NCBI RefSeq assembly: GCF_028372415.1
Contig: NC_092875.1
Location: 352,552,225 to 352,616,224, forward strand
Reading direction: 5' to 3'
Length of the DNA: 64,000 nt
Source: Notamacropus eugenii
Lineage: Eukaryota; Chordata; Mammalia; Diprotodontia; Macropodidae
Shown here piece by piece: positions 20,801 to 31,702 of the stretch. Under the pieces are notes generated by a model. The model saw only the letters and a program-made list of their open reading frames with translations, was not told the DNA's origin and searched no databases. A program made the position numbers and the translations under genes. The stretch's first letter is position 1. Each line of letters starts with the position of its first letter.

Positions 20801-21694
20801 AAATACATCATAGTTTTCAGCAGAAGAAGCCCATTGAGTAGAGATGAAACACGACCACCAAGGACTGCTGTACTTGACTAATGTTGTTATCCTGCGGCTT
20901 TACACCTTTTATGTCCTGGTGCATTAGTTGAAATGTTGCCTGTAACGTATGTTATCACCCAAGGTTCTCATTAGACAAAATTGCGAAGTAGACAAAGTAG
21001 AAAAGTTTGTCTTCTAGCCTTTATTTTTCTCCTAGTATCCGTATTTGTACACCCAAGCACCTATTCTGGATCCTGGATCCCCAGTAAGGTGTTCACTACT
21101 AAAGCTTATGGCTTGAGCTCTCAAAGAAAAATTGCTTTTGAATAGATATAAAAAAGACTAAAGAAACAGTATGTGCTTACGTGTGTGTGTGATGTGTGTG
21201 TGTGAATATATGTTTACTCTATATGTTTGAGTTTTTAAGGTAAACTCACAAGGAGTTATTCCTTCCTAAGGCATCATGCCTGCAGTTTGACTAGATACCA
21301 CCAAAATATGTATTACTCATGGCTTCATGTACCCCCCCATCAGATTTTTTCCCAGACTTCACTAAATAAACCCAGATTTAGATACCACCCAATTAATTTT
21401 CCCTTCTATCAATCATTTGTTATAAAAATAAACTCTTTTTTGTTTAATTTATTTATATATGAAAACATATTTCAAGCAAAACAGAAACTTGGTAAGATTA
21501 ACAAATGTAAAGGAATTTAAATTCAACAAGGTGTTCTGCTACAATATAAAAATAAGCTCTTAAAGTAGCATATTATTAAATAATACTAAATTTTATCAAT
21601 TACTAGCATTTGTATGTTTATTTTTAAAGGCTATAATAGCATGAAATTTATATACAAACATATAAGTATATTTTAGTACTTCCTTCCCTAAAAT
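20801..21694. other. Unassigned non-coding sequence with short TG microsatellite
   Basis: A compound (TG)n is at 21180-21205. The rest is AT-rich with no recognised repeat. Confidence 0.42.
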
Positions 21695-21875
21695 TAGAAT
21701 ATTAATACGAGAGAGAAGGAAGTTTAGAGATCATTTAATCCAATACCCTCTTTTTTACAAGGCTCAGAGGGAAAAAAAAATGACTTTCCCAAAAGCAAGG
21801 ATGATTTGTTGAAAACAGACTTAAGAAATAGAACCCAGTCTCCTAGCTTTAATTCCAATGTTCTTTTTCCAAAGC
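21695..21875 (-). mobile_element. MIR-like relic, antisense
   Basis: Order 'gaaggaagtttagagatcat', 'ttaatccaataccctc', 'caaggctcagaggg' and 'agaacccagtctcctagc' follows the antisense MIR-like design seen at 11.9 and 53.3 kb. Confidence 0.55.
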
Positions 21876-22334
21876 CACAAATTTCAACTGCAAAGCGAAA
21901 GTATTTAAGCTAACCCTAATTTTTCCCACCATTGCCAAGCAATATACTATGTTTTTTTCTTTTTATTAGAATTAGAAGCCTTCCAAGATTTTTTTTTAAA
22001 GGGAGGGGGGCATCATAGCCAGCTCCAGTGTCTCAGGGAAGCAGCTTTGGTAACAAAAGCTTTCAGAGGCACCTCTTACTTAGTTTTGTTTTTTGTTTTG
22101 ATTTTGTCACTAATCAGATAAAACATAAGCTGCCTTTTATTATATGTCCACCTTTAATTTACTTTCTTAACACTTCCAGTTATTTCTTGGAGTGCTTTTA
22201 AAAATGTTTGAGTTTGTTTTTGCTTCACCTATATTTCCCAATGTTTCTTCCAGAGAGATATCCCTTATATCATAAGATATATCATAAGAATAAAAAATAG
22301 GAAAAGAAAATCATTAAAACTAATTAATGTATGG
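21876..22334. other. Unassigned non-coding sequence
   Basis: AT-rich with no recognised feature. Confidence 0.38.
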
Positions 22335-22580
22335 GGCATACAGTGGATAGAATGATAGATAATGTCAGGAGGATTCATCTTCCTGAATTCGAATCTGGCC
22401 TCAGACACTTACTAGCTGTGTAACAATGAGCAAACCATTTAATCCTGTTTGCCTCAGGTTCCTCACTTGCAAAATGAACTAGAGAAGGAAATGGCAAACT
22501 ACTCCAGTGTCTTTGCCAAGAAAACCCCAAATGGGGTCAAAAAGAGTCAGATATGACTGAAACAAAAAGAGACCGAAAAA
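22335..22580 (+). mobile_element. Marsupial tRNA-derived SINE, 'aaggaaatggcaaa' type
   Basis: Near-complete copy: head 'ggcatacagtggatagaatg', body 'cagacacttactagctgtgt', tail 'gagaaggaaatggcaaact', 'gtctttgccaagaaaacccc', 'gagtcagatatgactgaaac'. Confidence 0.85.
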
Positions 22581-23340
22581 TAACAAAATTAAGATTTCAA
22601 AAAGGTTGGCTGGCATTCCATGCCCATGCCCCTACCCCACAAGGAATCAAGGGGAGGGGTTTTCTCATGACTCTTCTTAAAGGCAAATTTAATCATTATA
22701 ATTTCACAACTTTCAGTTTCTATTATTTTGTTTTTGTTGTTATTTTTTCCATTTATATTTTGTAGTCATGTATGTTTTCCCAAATCTGCTCACTTCATTT
22801 TTGCATCAGTTCATATAAATTTTATCATGCCTCTTTGTATTCATCAATCCCAAAGTTTAAAATGCAGCACAGTACTATTTGATTACATTCCTGTGAAACA
22901 ATTTGCCTCTCCAATCAATGGCTACCTGCTTTGTTTCCAGTTCTTTGCTACTACCAAAAACAAACAATCAAACAAAAAACCTACTAATATAAATGTTTGG
23001 GTATATATTACTAGGCCTTTCATTTTGTCCTTGACCTCATTCGGATATGTCTTGTAATGGTACTTATAGAACAATGGAATTCTTTGAGTCAAAGGTTGAA
23101 GACAATGAAGTTACTCTCTTGACATAATTACAAAATGCTCTCCAGAATGGTTAGACTGATTCCATGCTCTTCCATCAATGCCTTAGTGTGCTTGTCTTTC
23201 CATGTTCCCTTCCTACTTTTCGTTGTTCTCAGAAAATTTGTTGCGTTAGTTGAACCTCAGGAATGTTTTGATTTACTTTTCTCTTGTTAGTGATTTGGGG
23301 CATTTTTTTCATGCACTTGTTAATAGTTAGTAGTTCTTTT

Positions 23341-25326
23341 TTATTCATTTATTTGTTTTCAGTTTTCAACAATCACCTCCATATGTTTTAAATTTTCTCC
23401 TCCTCCCTCACCACTTCCTCCCCAAGATAGCATGCAATCTTATATGGGTTCTACACATATATTCTTATTAAACACATATTCACATTAATCATGTTGCATC
23501 AAAGAATTAAAATGAATGGGAGAAACCATGAGAAAAACCAAAACAAAACAAAGTAAAGCAAAAGAGAAAGTAGTCTGCTTCATTTTGCATTCCAATTCTA
23601 TAGTTCTTTCTCTGGATGTGTATGGCATTTTGCATCAAAAATCCTTTGGAAATGTTTTAGGTCCTTGCATTGCTGTGAAGGGCTAAGTCTATCAGAAACA
23701 GTCCTCACACACTGTGCCTGTTACTGTGCATAATGTTCTCCTGGTTCTGCTCATTTCTCTCAGTATCAGTTCATATAAGTCTTTTCAGGTTTTTCTGAAG
23801 TCTGCCTGTTTATCATTTCTTAGAGCACAATAGTATTCCATTACATTCATATACCACCACTTGTTTAGCCATTCCACAATTGATGGGTATTCTCTCAATT
23901 TCCAATTCTTGGCCATCACAGAAGAGTTGCTGTAAATATTTTTGTACATGTTGGTCCTTTTCCCATTTTTATGATCTCTTTAGGAAATAGCCCTAGAAGC
24001 AATATTGCTTGGTCAAAGGGTGTGCACATTTTTAAAGCCCTTTGGGTATAGTTCCAAATTGCTCTCCAGAATGGTTGGATCAGCTCACAGCTCCACCAGC
24101 AATGACTTAGTATTCCAACTCTCTCACATCTTCTCCAACATTTATCAACTCCCTGTTTTGTCATGTTAGTCAGTCTGATAGGTGTGATGTGGTACCTCAG
24201 AGTTGTTTTGATTTCCACCTCTCTAATCAGAGTGATTTAGAGCATTTTTTCATATAACTATAGATGGCTTTAATTTCTTCCTCTGAAAACTGCCTATTCA
24301 TATCCTTTGACCATTTATCAATTAGGGAATGGCTTGTATTCTTGTAAATTTGACTCAGTTCTCTATATATTTTAAAAATGAGACCTTTATCACAGACATT
24401 ATTTGTAAAAATTCTTTCCCAGTTTTCTGCTTCCCTCCTAATCTTGTTTGCATTGACTTTGTTTGTACAATAACTTTTCAATTTAATGTAATAAAAATTA
24501 TCCATTTTGCACTTCATAATGTTTTCTATGTCTTGTTTGGTCATAAATTTCTCCATTCTCTATAAATCTGACAATTAAACTATTCCTTGTTCCCCTAATT
24601 TGTTTATAGTATCAGTCTTTATGCCTAGATCATATATCCATTTGGACTTTATTCTTGCGTACGGTGTCAGGCATTGGTCTATGCCCAGTTTCTGCCACAC
24701 TATTATCCAGTTTTTCCCAGTAATTTTTGTCAAACAGTGAATTCTTATCCAAGAATATGAGGTCCTTGGGTTTATCAAACAGTACACTACTTTAATCATT
24801 GACTACTGTGTCTTGTGTACCTAACATATTCCACTGATCTACCCCTCTATTTCTTAGCCAGTACTAAGTGGTTTTGGTGATTGCTGCTTTATAATACAAT
24901 TTGAGATCTGGTAGATCTAGGCCACCTTCCCTAGCATTTCTTTTAATTAATTCCTTTGATATTCTGGACATTTTGTTCTTCTAGATGACTTTGATGCTAT
25001 TTTTTCTAGCTCTAGAAAATAATTATCTGTTAATTTGATTGGTATGGCACTGAATAAGTAAATTAATTTAGGTAGAATTGTATTAGCTAGGCTTACCCAT
25101 GAGCAACTGATGTTTTTTCCAATTACATAGATCTTACTTTACTTGTGAGAAAAATGTTTTGTAATTTTGCTCATATAATCTGTGGGTTTGTTTTGGCAGG
25201 TAGATTCCCAAATATTTTATAGTGTCTACAGTAAATTTAAATGGGATTTCTCTTTCTATCTCTTGCTGTTGGGCTTTGTTAGTAATATATAGAAATGCAC
25301 ATGATTTATGTGGGTTTAACAGTTTA
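23341..25326 (-). mobile_element. Younger LINE-1 inserted in an older L1, antisense, 10-bp duplication
   Basis: The direct repeat tagttctttt is at 23331-23340 and 25327-25336, a target-site duplication. Inside are the T-rich tail, 3' UTR and the C-terminal part of ORF2. The 5' side is truncated at 25326, within the region corresponding to the reverse transcriptase/thumb boundary ('aacccacataaatc' on the minus strand). Less diverged than its host. Confidence 0.9.
23689..24799 (-). pseudogene. LINE-1 ORF2 C-terminal region, broken
   Basis: Minus-strand frames at 24575-24799, 24227-24556 and 23916-24218 tile ORF2. They carry DQCLTPYARIKSKWIYDLGI, DKWSKDMNRQFSEEEIKAIY and CWRRCERVGILSHCWWSCEL. 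The first two share a frame but are separated by a stop; the third is in another frame, so there is at least one frameshift near 24220. The relic ends at the family stop near 23689. No catalytic domain remains. Confidence 0.88.
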
Positions 25327-25639
25327 TAGTTCTTTTGAGAACTATTTGTTCATATTCTTAGCCATTTACTGGAAAAACGAATTTTGGTCATATATTTCTA
25401 TTAATCCTCAATATGCCTTAGATGTTTAACTATAAAGCTGCTTTTTATAATGGAATCTATTAGCATTTCCTCTGTGAAGTTCCAAGAGTCCACTAAGAGA
25501 GAAGATTAATTCTATGCTGTATCCTCACTTTATCTCCCATAATTATCCCTTTTGAACCATGGGAGAATAATATTTCTCCACCTAAGTCTTCTCCTTACCT
25601 TAGCTTTTGAATCTGGCAGTTTATATAAAAGTTTGTATT

Positions 25640-25880
25640 GTTATTTAGTCATTTCTGACTCTTTGTGACGTCTTTGGGAGTTTTCTTGGCAAAGATACTG
25701 AAGTGGTTTGCCATTTCCTTGTCCAGCTTATTTTATAGATGAAGAAACTGAGGCAAACAGGCTTCAGTGATTTGCCCAGGGTTATACAACTACTAAGTGT
25801 CTGAGACCAGATTTGAACTCAGGTCTTCTTAAGTCCAGGGCTGCTACTGTATCTACTGTACCACCTAGCTGCCTGGCATA
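25640..25880 (-). mobile_element. Marsupial tRNA-derived SINE, antisense
   Basis: Complete antisense copy from the tail ('tgactctttgtgacgtcttt', 'ttcttggcaaagatactgaa') to the head ('gtaccacctagctgcctg'). Same subfamily as 16.0 and 22.3 kb. Confidence 0.85.
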
Positions 25881-25978
25881 AAAGTTAATTTACATAAAAT
25901 GTTTATAATTACATATTAATCACAAAATGCTAAAAATTTTCCTAAGAAATAGTTTCAGCAGCTTCAAATCTGAAAGAG

Positions 25979-26000
25979 ATCATACCTTTTAAGGTATGAT
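25979..26000. repeat. Perfect inverted repeat, 10-bp arms, 2-nt spacer
   Basis: Arms atcatacctt and aaggtatgat are exact reverse complements separated by tt. Could fold as a hairpin in single-stranded DNA or RNA, or be a dimeric binding site. Function unknown. Confidence 0.85.
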
Positions 26001-26151
26001 TGAAAATAGGAAATACCCTTTTTATTTTTTATTTTTAAAGAATCCTTACTTTCAATCTATTTGAAGGCAAGGGCTTGGGAACAAGAATACTCACTGTGGA
26101 ATTTCAGGTACCTGAATGCAACAGCTCTATCCAATCCTCAGATTAATCTTA

Positions 26152-26176
26152 TGATAGAAGGCATTGCCTTCTATCA
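26152..26176. repeat. Perfect inverted repeat, 12-bp arms, 1-nt spacer
   Basis: Arms tgatagaaggca and tgccttctatca are exact reverse complements around a single t. The loop is too short for a relaxed RNA hairpin unless the inner pairs open. A palindromic protein site or a replication-slippage product is an alternative. Confidence 0.88.
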
Positions 26177-27495
26177 ACTCTGTGGTTTGTCTGACTGCAT
26201 GCTTTGCTAAATGTGGTTTTCTGGCTAAGACACTAGACTGTAGTACATGTTTTCAGCCCCCATTTCTGGTAGAGTTGCTTTTGTTTTTAGTAGAATATCA
26301 GTAACAACACATTGTAGGAGTACATACTGCAGCATTCCACAGCCCTCAAAAAGAAAAGGGGGAAACCTGAGCCAAAGAATTACTTAAGCCTCATATCACT
26401 GGGAAAGTAACTTCTGCTAATATAGTCCAACTGTAAAGAACTCTCATAATCAGTGCAGAATTTAGGAACTAAAGACCTTAATACTAAAAGCAAAAAGAAA
26501 ACCCCTAAGGGTTATGCACCTTTGAGAAAGGGCATTCTAGATACAATGGAAGAATATCTGATTTGACAAACTCCTAGGACATGCCCTCCAACAGAACAGT
26601 TTGCATGAGTAAGTGGGAGATATTTTTTCCTTCCTAACTGCCATTCCCACGTTCTCAGTCCCAAAGGATGACTGAATCTGAGGCATAACCAGACATCAGA
26701 ATTACTTTTGCATGCTAATGACCATTGTACTTTCCCTTTCTTGTTGGAGTCTTTCCTTAAAATATTAAAAATACAAGCTCAACAACATTTTTCAATAGAT
26801 ATAGTGGTTGTCTTTTTAATTTTGACCTGAGGTAACTTAGAATAGAGATGTCAGATTGTCTAGAAGCAGTAATGGAATTTTTATATTTTGAATTACCTTC
26901 TTATATACTATTATGAACTTGGCAAATACAAACATTTCTTTATCCAGAGAAAACCAGAAAAAGAGAATTGCGTATGAAATGCATAGCTTATCCTTTTTAA
27001 AAGAATATAAATACTATATTTAACTATATTTACTATATATAACTATATATCCTGTCTGTGTCTCTTTCTGAACTTCTTTATGCCCTCTTCTGCTTATTTT
27101 TAAATATTTCATTGACACTCTATTCCTTAGCGATCACTACTACTTTCCTCTCTATACAGTTCATCCCAGCAAAAAACAAAAAATAAAAAAGTTCTCCCTT
27201 ATAACAAATAAGCATAATTAAGTAAAACTAATCTATATATCGAGTGTGTCTGAAAATGTAAATTTCATTCTGTACCTCAGTGTAGCCCATCTCCACCCTA
27301 CAAGTGGTAAAAAGAATAATGATTCTTGGAGAGTTATGATTAGTCTGTATTATCATAGCTTTTAAGTCTTTCACAATTATTTTGTAATTATCCTTGTGGT
27401 ACAGCTCAGTTTGCTCTATATCTCAGCTTCTCTTAATCTCTGAATAATTTCTCTGAATCTGTCTCAATAATTGTTTCTTATACATAATAATGGTT

Positions 27496-27962
27496 CTTTG
27501 CATTCATGTACTATATTTTTTTCAGTCATTTTTGAGTTATTGGGCACCCAATATGTTTAAAGTTTTGGCTATAACAAAACGTCCTCTTCTGAGAACTAAA
27601 TCTATCTTTTCATATATAGTAGCCCTTCCTCTCTTCTTTGATCTCTTTAGGGCATATGCCTAGAAGTTGTATCACTGGGTCCAGGAATGTGCATAGTTCA
27701 GTGACATTTTTGTGAACAGTTCCAAACTGCTTTTCAGAATAGTTAGAACAATCTAAGGTCTCACAGCAGGAAATTAGTGTGTCTGTCTTCCCACAGCCCC
27801 TGAAACAGCTTCATTTTTATTACCTTTGTCTATCTGAAGATTGTGAGTATATCTGCAAAATTGTTTCCACTTTCATTTCTCTAATTAGTGATTTGGAAAG
27901 ATTTTTTTCATAGGGCTCATAGCTTCGTTTTCTTCTATTAAAAACTGAGTAATATGAATTTA
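27496..27962 (-). mobile_element. Old LINE-1 3' fragment, antisense
   Basis: Diverged L1 text with 'gggcatatgcctagaagttg', 'ccaaactgcttttcagaata' and 'ctctaattagtgatttgg', which correspond to ORF2 C-terminal positions in the 7.4-8.7 kb copy. No frame is preserved. Confidence 0.7.
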
Positions 27963-27976
27963 CCTACGTATCTACA

Positions 27977-28226
27977 GTTAGGTGGCACAGAGGATGGAGT
28001 GCTGGGTCTGGAATCAGGAAGACTCATTTTCCTGAGTTCAAATCCAACTTCAGATACTTACTAGCTGTGTGCCCCTGGGCAAAGTCACTTAATCCTGTTT
28101 GCCTTGGTTTCCCCATCTATAAAATAAGCTGGAGAAGGAAATGGCAAACTACTCCAGTATCTTTGCCAAAAAAACCCCAAATGGGATCACAGTAGAGTCA
28201 GTCATGACTGAAGAACAACAAATAGG
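27977..28226 (+). mobile_element. Marsupial tRNA-derived SINE, full length
   Basis: Head 'gttaggtggcacagaggatg', A/B-box-like region, body 'gatacttactagctgtgtgc' and tail 'gaaatggcaaactactccag' to 'gactgaagaacaacaaata'. First in a row of four same-strand SINEs. Confidence 0.86.
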
Positions 28227-28257
28227 AATTTTAATGAATAGAACTGTTTTTCAGCAA

Positions 28258-28445
28258 CAGGCAGTGTGATAGGGTATGTCCTAGTGGAAAAATCAATAGA
28301 ACTAGAAGTCAGAAGACCAAGCAACATTCAAGCTTTACTTCCTTCAGTTATTAACTATGGCCTTGGCTAAAGTACTGTTTTGTTGCCTGTAAAATAAAGG
28401 AGTTAATACTATATGACTTCTGAGGTCCACTATTGTTCTACATAG
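28258..28445 (+). mobile_element. MIR-type SINE
   Basis: Diverged copy with 'agaactagaagtcagaagac', 'tatggccttggctaaag' and 'acttctgaggtccactattg'. Confidence 0.55.
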
Positions 28446-28454
28446 ATAATGCAA

Positions 28455-28700
28455 TGGCAATATCCCATAATGTTTAGAGTCAAGGATAGCTGAGTTCAAA
28501 TACTGTCTCAGCTACATAATAGTTTTGTGACCCTGTACAAAAATTTAATTTTCTCAGTTTCAGTTTCTTCATTTGTAAAATGGAGATAATAATAACAACT
28601 TATTTACAAGGTCATAAGCATTAAGTGAGCCAACATATGCAAAATATTTTGCAAACTTTAAAGCTCTATATAACTATGGCTATTATTATAATTATCCTAT
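28455..28700 (+). mobile_element. MIR/CORE-type SINE, nearly full length
   Basis: Contains 'ttagagtcaaggatagctga', 'ttcatttgtaaaatggagat' and the 3' stretch 'caaactttaaagctctatat', 'ggctattattataatt'. Confidence 0.7.
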
Positions 28701-28714
28701 AACTTAATATCTGA

Positions 28715-28870
28715 TACTGCCTAGAATGCTGTGCTTGGAATTAGTAAGACCTGGGTTCAAATACTGCCACTGCCACTTAATAGTCATGTGACCATGGACA
28801 AATGACACTCTCTACATGTACCTCAGCTTCTTCACCTGTAAAAATGGGGCCAATGTAGTGCCTTGTTTGC
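28715..28870 (+). mobile_element. MIR-type SINE, 3' end lost at an RTE junction
   Basis: Head and body ('agtaagacctgggttcaaat', 'gtcatgtgaccatggacaaa', 'cacctgtaaaaatgggg') stop at the RTE tail near 28876. The RTE may have inserted into it, though I do not see its 3' end on the far side. Confidence 0.62.
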
Positions 28871-28902
28871 AGCACTTGTTCTCAAAGAAGATCAAAATGT
28901 TG

Positions 28903-29145
28903 TCAGTATCTTAGAGTCAAGTTACAAGTTATCCAACTGTGGCTGATTAGACCGATAGGAGCTTGAAATCTACCACAGACTGGGCACAAATAGTCCATGT
29001 GAACATCTGGAGTGGATTCTCTAAATTTGCCCATCCCATATTTATTCTGAGCTACTTCAATTCTGCTTTGCTTATAGAGCACAGCACCTTCTCTGATGTG
29101 GGCATGCCATACTGAGCAGTCCTGTGACAATGTCTCCCATGTCAC
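28903..29145 (-). pseudogene. RTE ORF C-terminal fragment with zinc-finger-like motif
   Basis: An 80-codon frame carries WETLSQDCSVWHAHIREGA, a linker conserved in this LINE group, then YLCPVCGRFQAPIGLISHS. The CxxC...H pattern matches the C-terminal C2H2 finger of these proteins, but the second zinc-binding histidine is replaced: the sequence after ISH runs SWITC. Upstream sequence is frameshifted. Confidence 0.8.
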
Positions 29146-29641
29146 ACAATCAATTCCAAAGTTCTTAAGAGAGACCTGGAGAGCGTCCTTGTATCACTTC
29201 TTCTGACCACCATGTGAAGACTTGCTCTGTGTGAGTTCTCTATTAAAATTGTTGTTTAGGCAAGTATAAGTATTTGAACAATGTAGCCAACCCATCTTTG
29301 TTGCCCTCTCTGCAGTAAAGTTTAAATGTTTGGCAGTTTAGTTTGAGAAAGGACCTCAGTGTCTGGTACCTTATCCTGCCGGGTGATCTTCAGAATCTTC
29401 CTAAGACAATTCAAATAGAATCAATTCAGTTTCCTGGCATGGTGCTGGCACATTGTTCAGGTTTCAGGCATACAACAACAAGGTCAGTGCAATAGCTCTT
29501 TAGACCTTCAGTCAAATACTTCTTCATTGCCACACTTTCCTTCAGAGCCTTCCAAATGCTGAGTTAACTCTGGCAATTCATGTATCAACCTCATTATCAA
29601 TATGTTCATCCCTAGAAAGTATACTGCCAAGGTAAGTAAAC

Positions 29642-29902
29642 TTATCCATAGCATTCAGAACTTGTGGTGTTAGTTGTTAGTTCAAAATTAGCACAAGCAG
29701 CAGAGAAATGATCCATACTTTGTGGTATCTCAGCTTCAGAGGCTCCACTGAGTGCAAAATTATCGACCAACAAAAAATCATGCACCAACACTTCCCCCAC
29801 TTTAGTCTTGGCTTGTAGCCTTTTCAAGTTGAAGAATTTACCATCCATGTGGTAGCTGACCTTGCTGCCATGTTCATCCTCATTGAAGGTGTTTGACAAC
29901 AT
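29642..29902 (-). pseudogene. RTE reverse transcriptase fragment, catalytic box lost
   Basis: An 86-codon frame with DGKFFNLKRLQAKTKV, then VHDFLLVDNFALSGASEAEI and DHFSAACANFELT. This is the palm region where the family has the catalytic FADD box; here the position reads LVDN, so one of the two metal-binding aspartates is gone. The copy could not catalyse reverse transcription. Confidence 0.82.
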
Positions 29903-30054
29903 GACTATGTAGCATGTAACATCATGCTAAAAAGTGTGGGAGCAAGCACACAGCCTTGTTTCAGTACTTTAATGATTGGGACAGTGTGGAGCATTGTCCA
30001 TTACCCAGAACCCAGGCAAGCATACCTCATATGGTTAGGTTAAGCTCAGATTTT

Positions 30055-30560
30055 TGTTGTTGTTGTTTGTTCTTCATTCTCAGAAGAGGACAATTGACAT
30101 CAGGAAGGTGATGCCTTGACTTGCAAGTGAATTGGATTTAAGTGAGGCAAGGCTGTGCAAAGTCACCAGCCTCAATCTCTCTTCCAGAGCCATCTGGGTG
30201 CAGTGCAAGATATAGATCAGGATGGCTCTGGATGCAGTGGAGACACTGACCTTTTTAAACTAAGGTCTTTCCCATATCTCAGTTTGTCTGAGGCAATACC
30301 TATTCAGTGATTGAGGCTAAGGTAAGAAATTAAGGCAAAACATGGCCTCTTTTATCTATTCAAAAAAAAATCAATCTTGGAGGGAAAGATCCTCAGGATT
30401 TTTGGCCATGACAGACACAAGTGTTATTTACACTCACTCTAACCAAGGAAATCCAAATAGCCAAGTGAGGCTTGGATTGGAACCTATTATTGGCCAATCA
30501 GTGAGAGCCAAAGTGACTTGGGCTTAAGGGATAGTCACGTAGTTCCATCTGAATCCCAAT
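30055..30560 (-). mobile_element. RTE-tailed non-autonomous element, antisense
   Basis: Left end is a (GTT)n tract, then 'tcttcattctcagaagagga', the complement of an RTE-type 3' tail. It continues with 'cttgcaagtgaattggattt' and 'agccatctgggtgcagtgc', the body of the MAR1-like family. Text to about 30560 ('ggcctctt', 'gagagccaaagtgacttgg') fits a longer non-autonomous relative that I remember only approximately. The right boundary is uncertain. Confidence 0.6.
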
Positions 30561-31586
30561 GGCCTTTATAACAGCCTAATTTCCAGAGTTCTATTTCAAG
30601 AAATAGGTCTCAATTTGTCCTGTTTCTCTTGTGAACCATTCAGAAGCATCCTACTGTGGTTCCATGCTCTTTCAGCAATCTGTGGGGTCCTCTATTTCAT
30701 CAGATGGTGATTAATTTTCTTTGTTTTGCAATATTTATTCAGAGATTTTTGGAGTCTTTAGATGTTCTGGGGACCATATTTCCTTCCATTATTACCATCT
30801 TCCTTACTGTGTTTTTCCACTTGTGCTTAAGATTTTTAATTGAGTTTCTTCCTGATATCTTTGGTAATTTCAGTCTTTTTCTCCCCTTAAATTTCCTTAT
30901 CATTTTCTGACTCATTTGCCTTTGATGGCAAATCTTCAGTGAGATACTCAAGGTTATCTACTTCTGCTGTTCTGGAGAGTTTATTCTTCAAAGACCTTAG
31001 TTCCTGCCCCAAGGAATTTCTGAGGGATCACAGTAGAGGCCCAGCTAGATGCCAGTCTTCTTTCCTTCAGGCCTAGTTGAGCTTTCCCCAAAGATCCCCA
31101 AAAGATATTGTCCTTCTGCCCCAATTCCCTCTGTTGTTTTTTTTTTGTTTTTTGTTTTTAGTTCTCTGCTGATCATTACTGCAGCATAGTAAATTTGTGT
31201 TGTTTCCCCAGGTGGGGCATGCTTCTACTTTCCAATACCTCTACTTACCCCGGACAGGTTACAGGTACAGAAATGAGTTCCCTTGCTTGTTGTCACAGAA
31301 TGCAGGAGTGACAGTAGGGGCAGGGAAGGTCTGCTTTCAGAGCCAGTAATAGAAATGGGAATCCCTAAGTGAGTCGCATAGCCCAAGTCCATTGATCCTC
31401 TTGTGCCAGAGAATGGGGGTTAGTAAGGGACAGGTACTGAGTGAGCACGTTGGGGATTAGGAATTAACTCTTTGCTGTTAATTCTTGAGGTTCTTACATC
31501 ATTAGGCACCTTGATCTTTTAGCTTGCAAAAATAACTGGAATTATATATAATTCTTATTTGTAGGAATTTTGAGAGTTTGTGTGGA
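30561..31586. other. Unassigned non-coding sequence
   Basis: No named repeat. Minus-strand frames around 30739-31000 read as Lys/Glu-rich text (for example RTAEVDNLEYLTEDLPS) broken by stops. This could be a decayed processed pseudogene, but I cannot identify a parent. A T-rich run lies at 31137-31160. Confidence 0.4.
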
Positions 31587-31702
31587 ATATATATATATAT
31601 ATATACACACACACATATATATAATATTTGCGTGTGTGTATACATGTATGTATGTATATATATTTGTGCATGTGTGTATGTGTGCATGTGCATGTATGTT
31701 AT
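31587..31702. repeat. AT/CA/TG compound microsatellite
   Basis: (AT)n then (AC)n, then mixed TG/TA/TGCA units. Overlapping frames are low-complexity artefacts. Confidence 0.92.

Larger units (their letters stand above)
22720..25480 (-). mobile_element. Older LINE-1, antisense, split by a younger L1
   Basis: Left part 22720-23330 and right part 25337-25480 form one older, more diverged L1 3' region. Shared landmarks with the younger L1s are 'tgctctccagaatggttaga' at 23130 and 'tgatttggggcattttttt' at 23291. Text resumes after the insertion with 'gagaactatttgttcatatt', which in the family follows directly on the left part. Coding frames are destroyed. The inner element is listed separately. 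Confidence 0.78.
25881..27495. other. Repeat-poor stretch with two perfect hairpins
   Basis: No dispersed repeat or gene is recognised over 1.6 kb. It contains two perfect inverted repeats, described separately, and an AT-rich tract at about 27000-27050. Confidence 0.45.
28876..30022 (-). mobile_element. RTE-type LINE, 3' part, antisense
   Basis: The 3' terminus is at the left (28876 onward) and resembles the RTE end at 49.3 kb and the SINE tails. Going right, minus-strand frames give the C-terminal tail with a zinc-finger-like module and then a degenerate part of the reverse transcriptase. 5'-truncated near 30022. RTE elements move by target-primed reverse transcription; this copy is inactive. 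Confidence 0.82.

Noticed and set aside
30739..31000. Lys/Glu-rich minus-strand text with several stops, possible processed pseudogene
   Set aside because: No parent gene recognised, no poly-A tail or duplication found, so it is kept only as a note under unassigned sequence.
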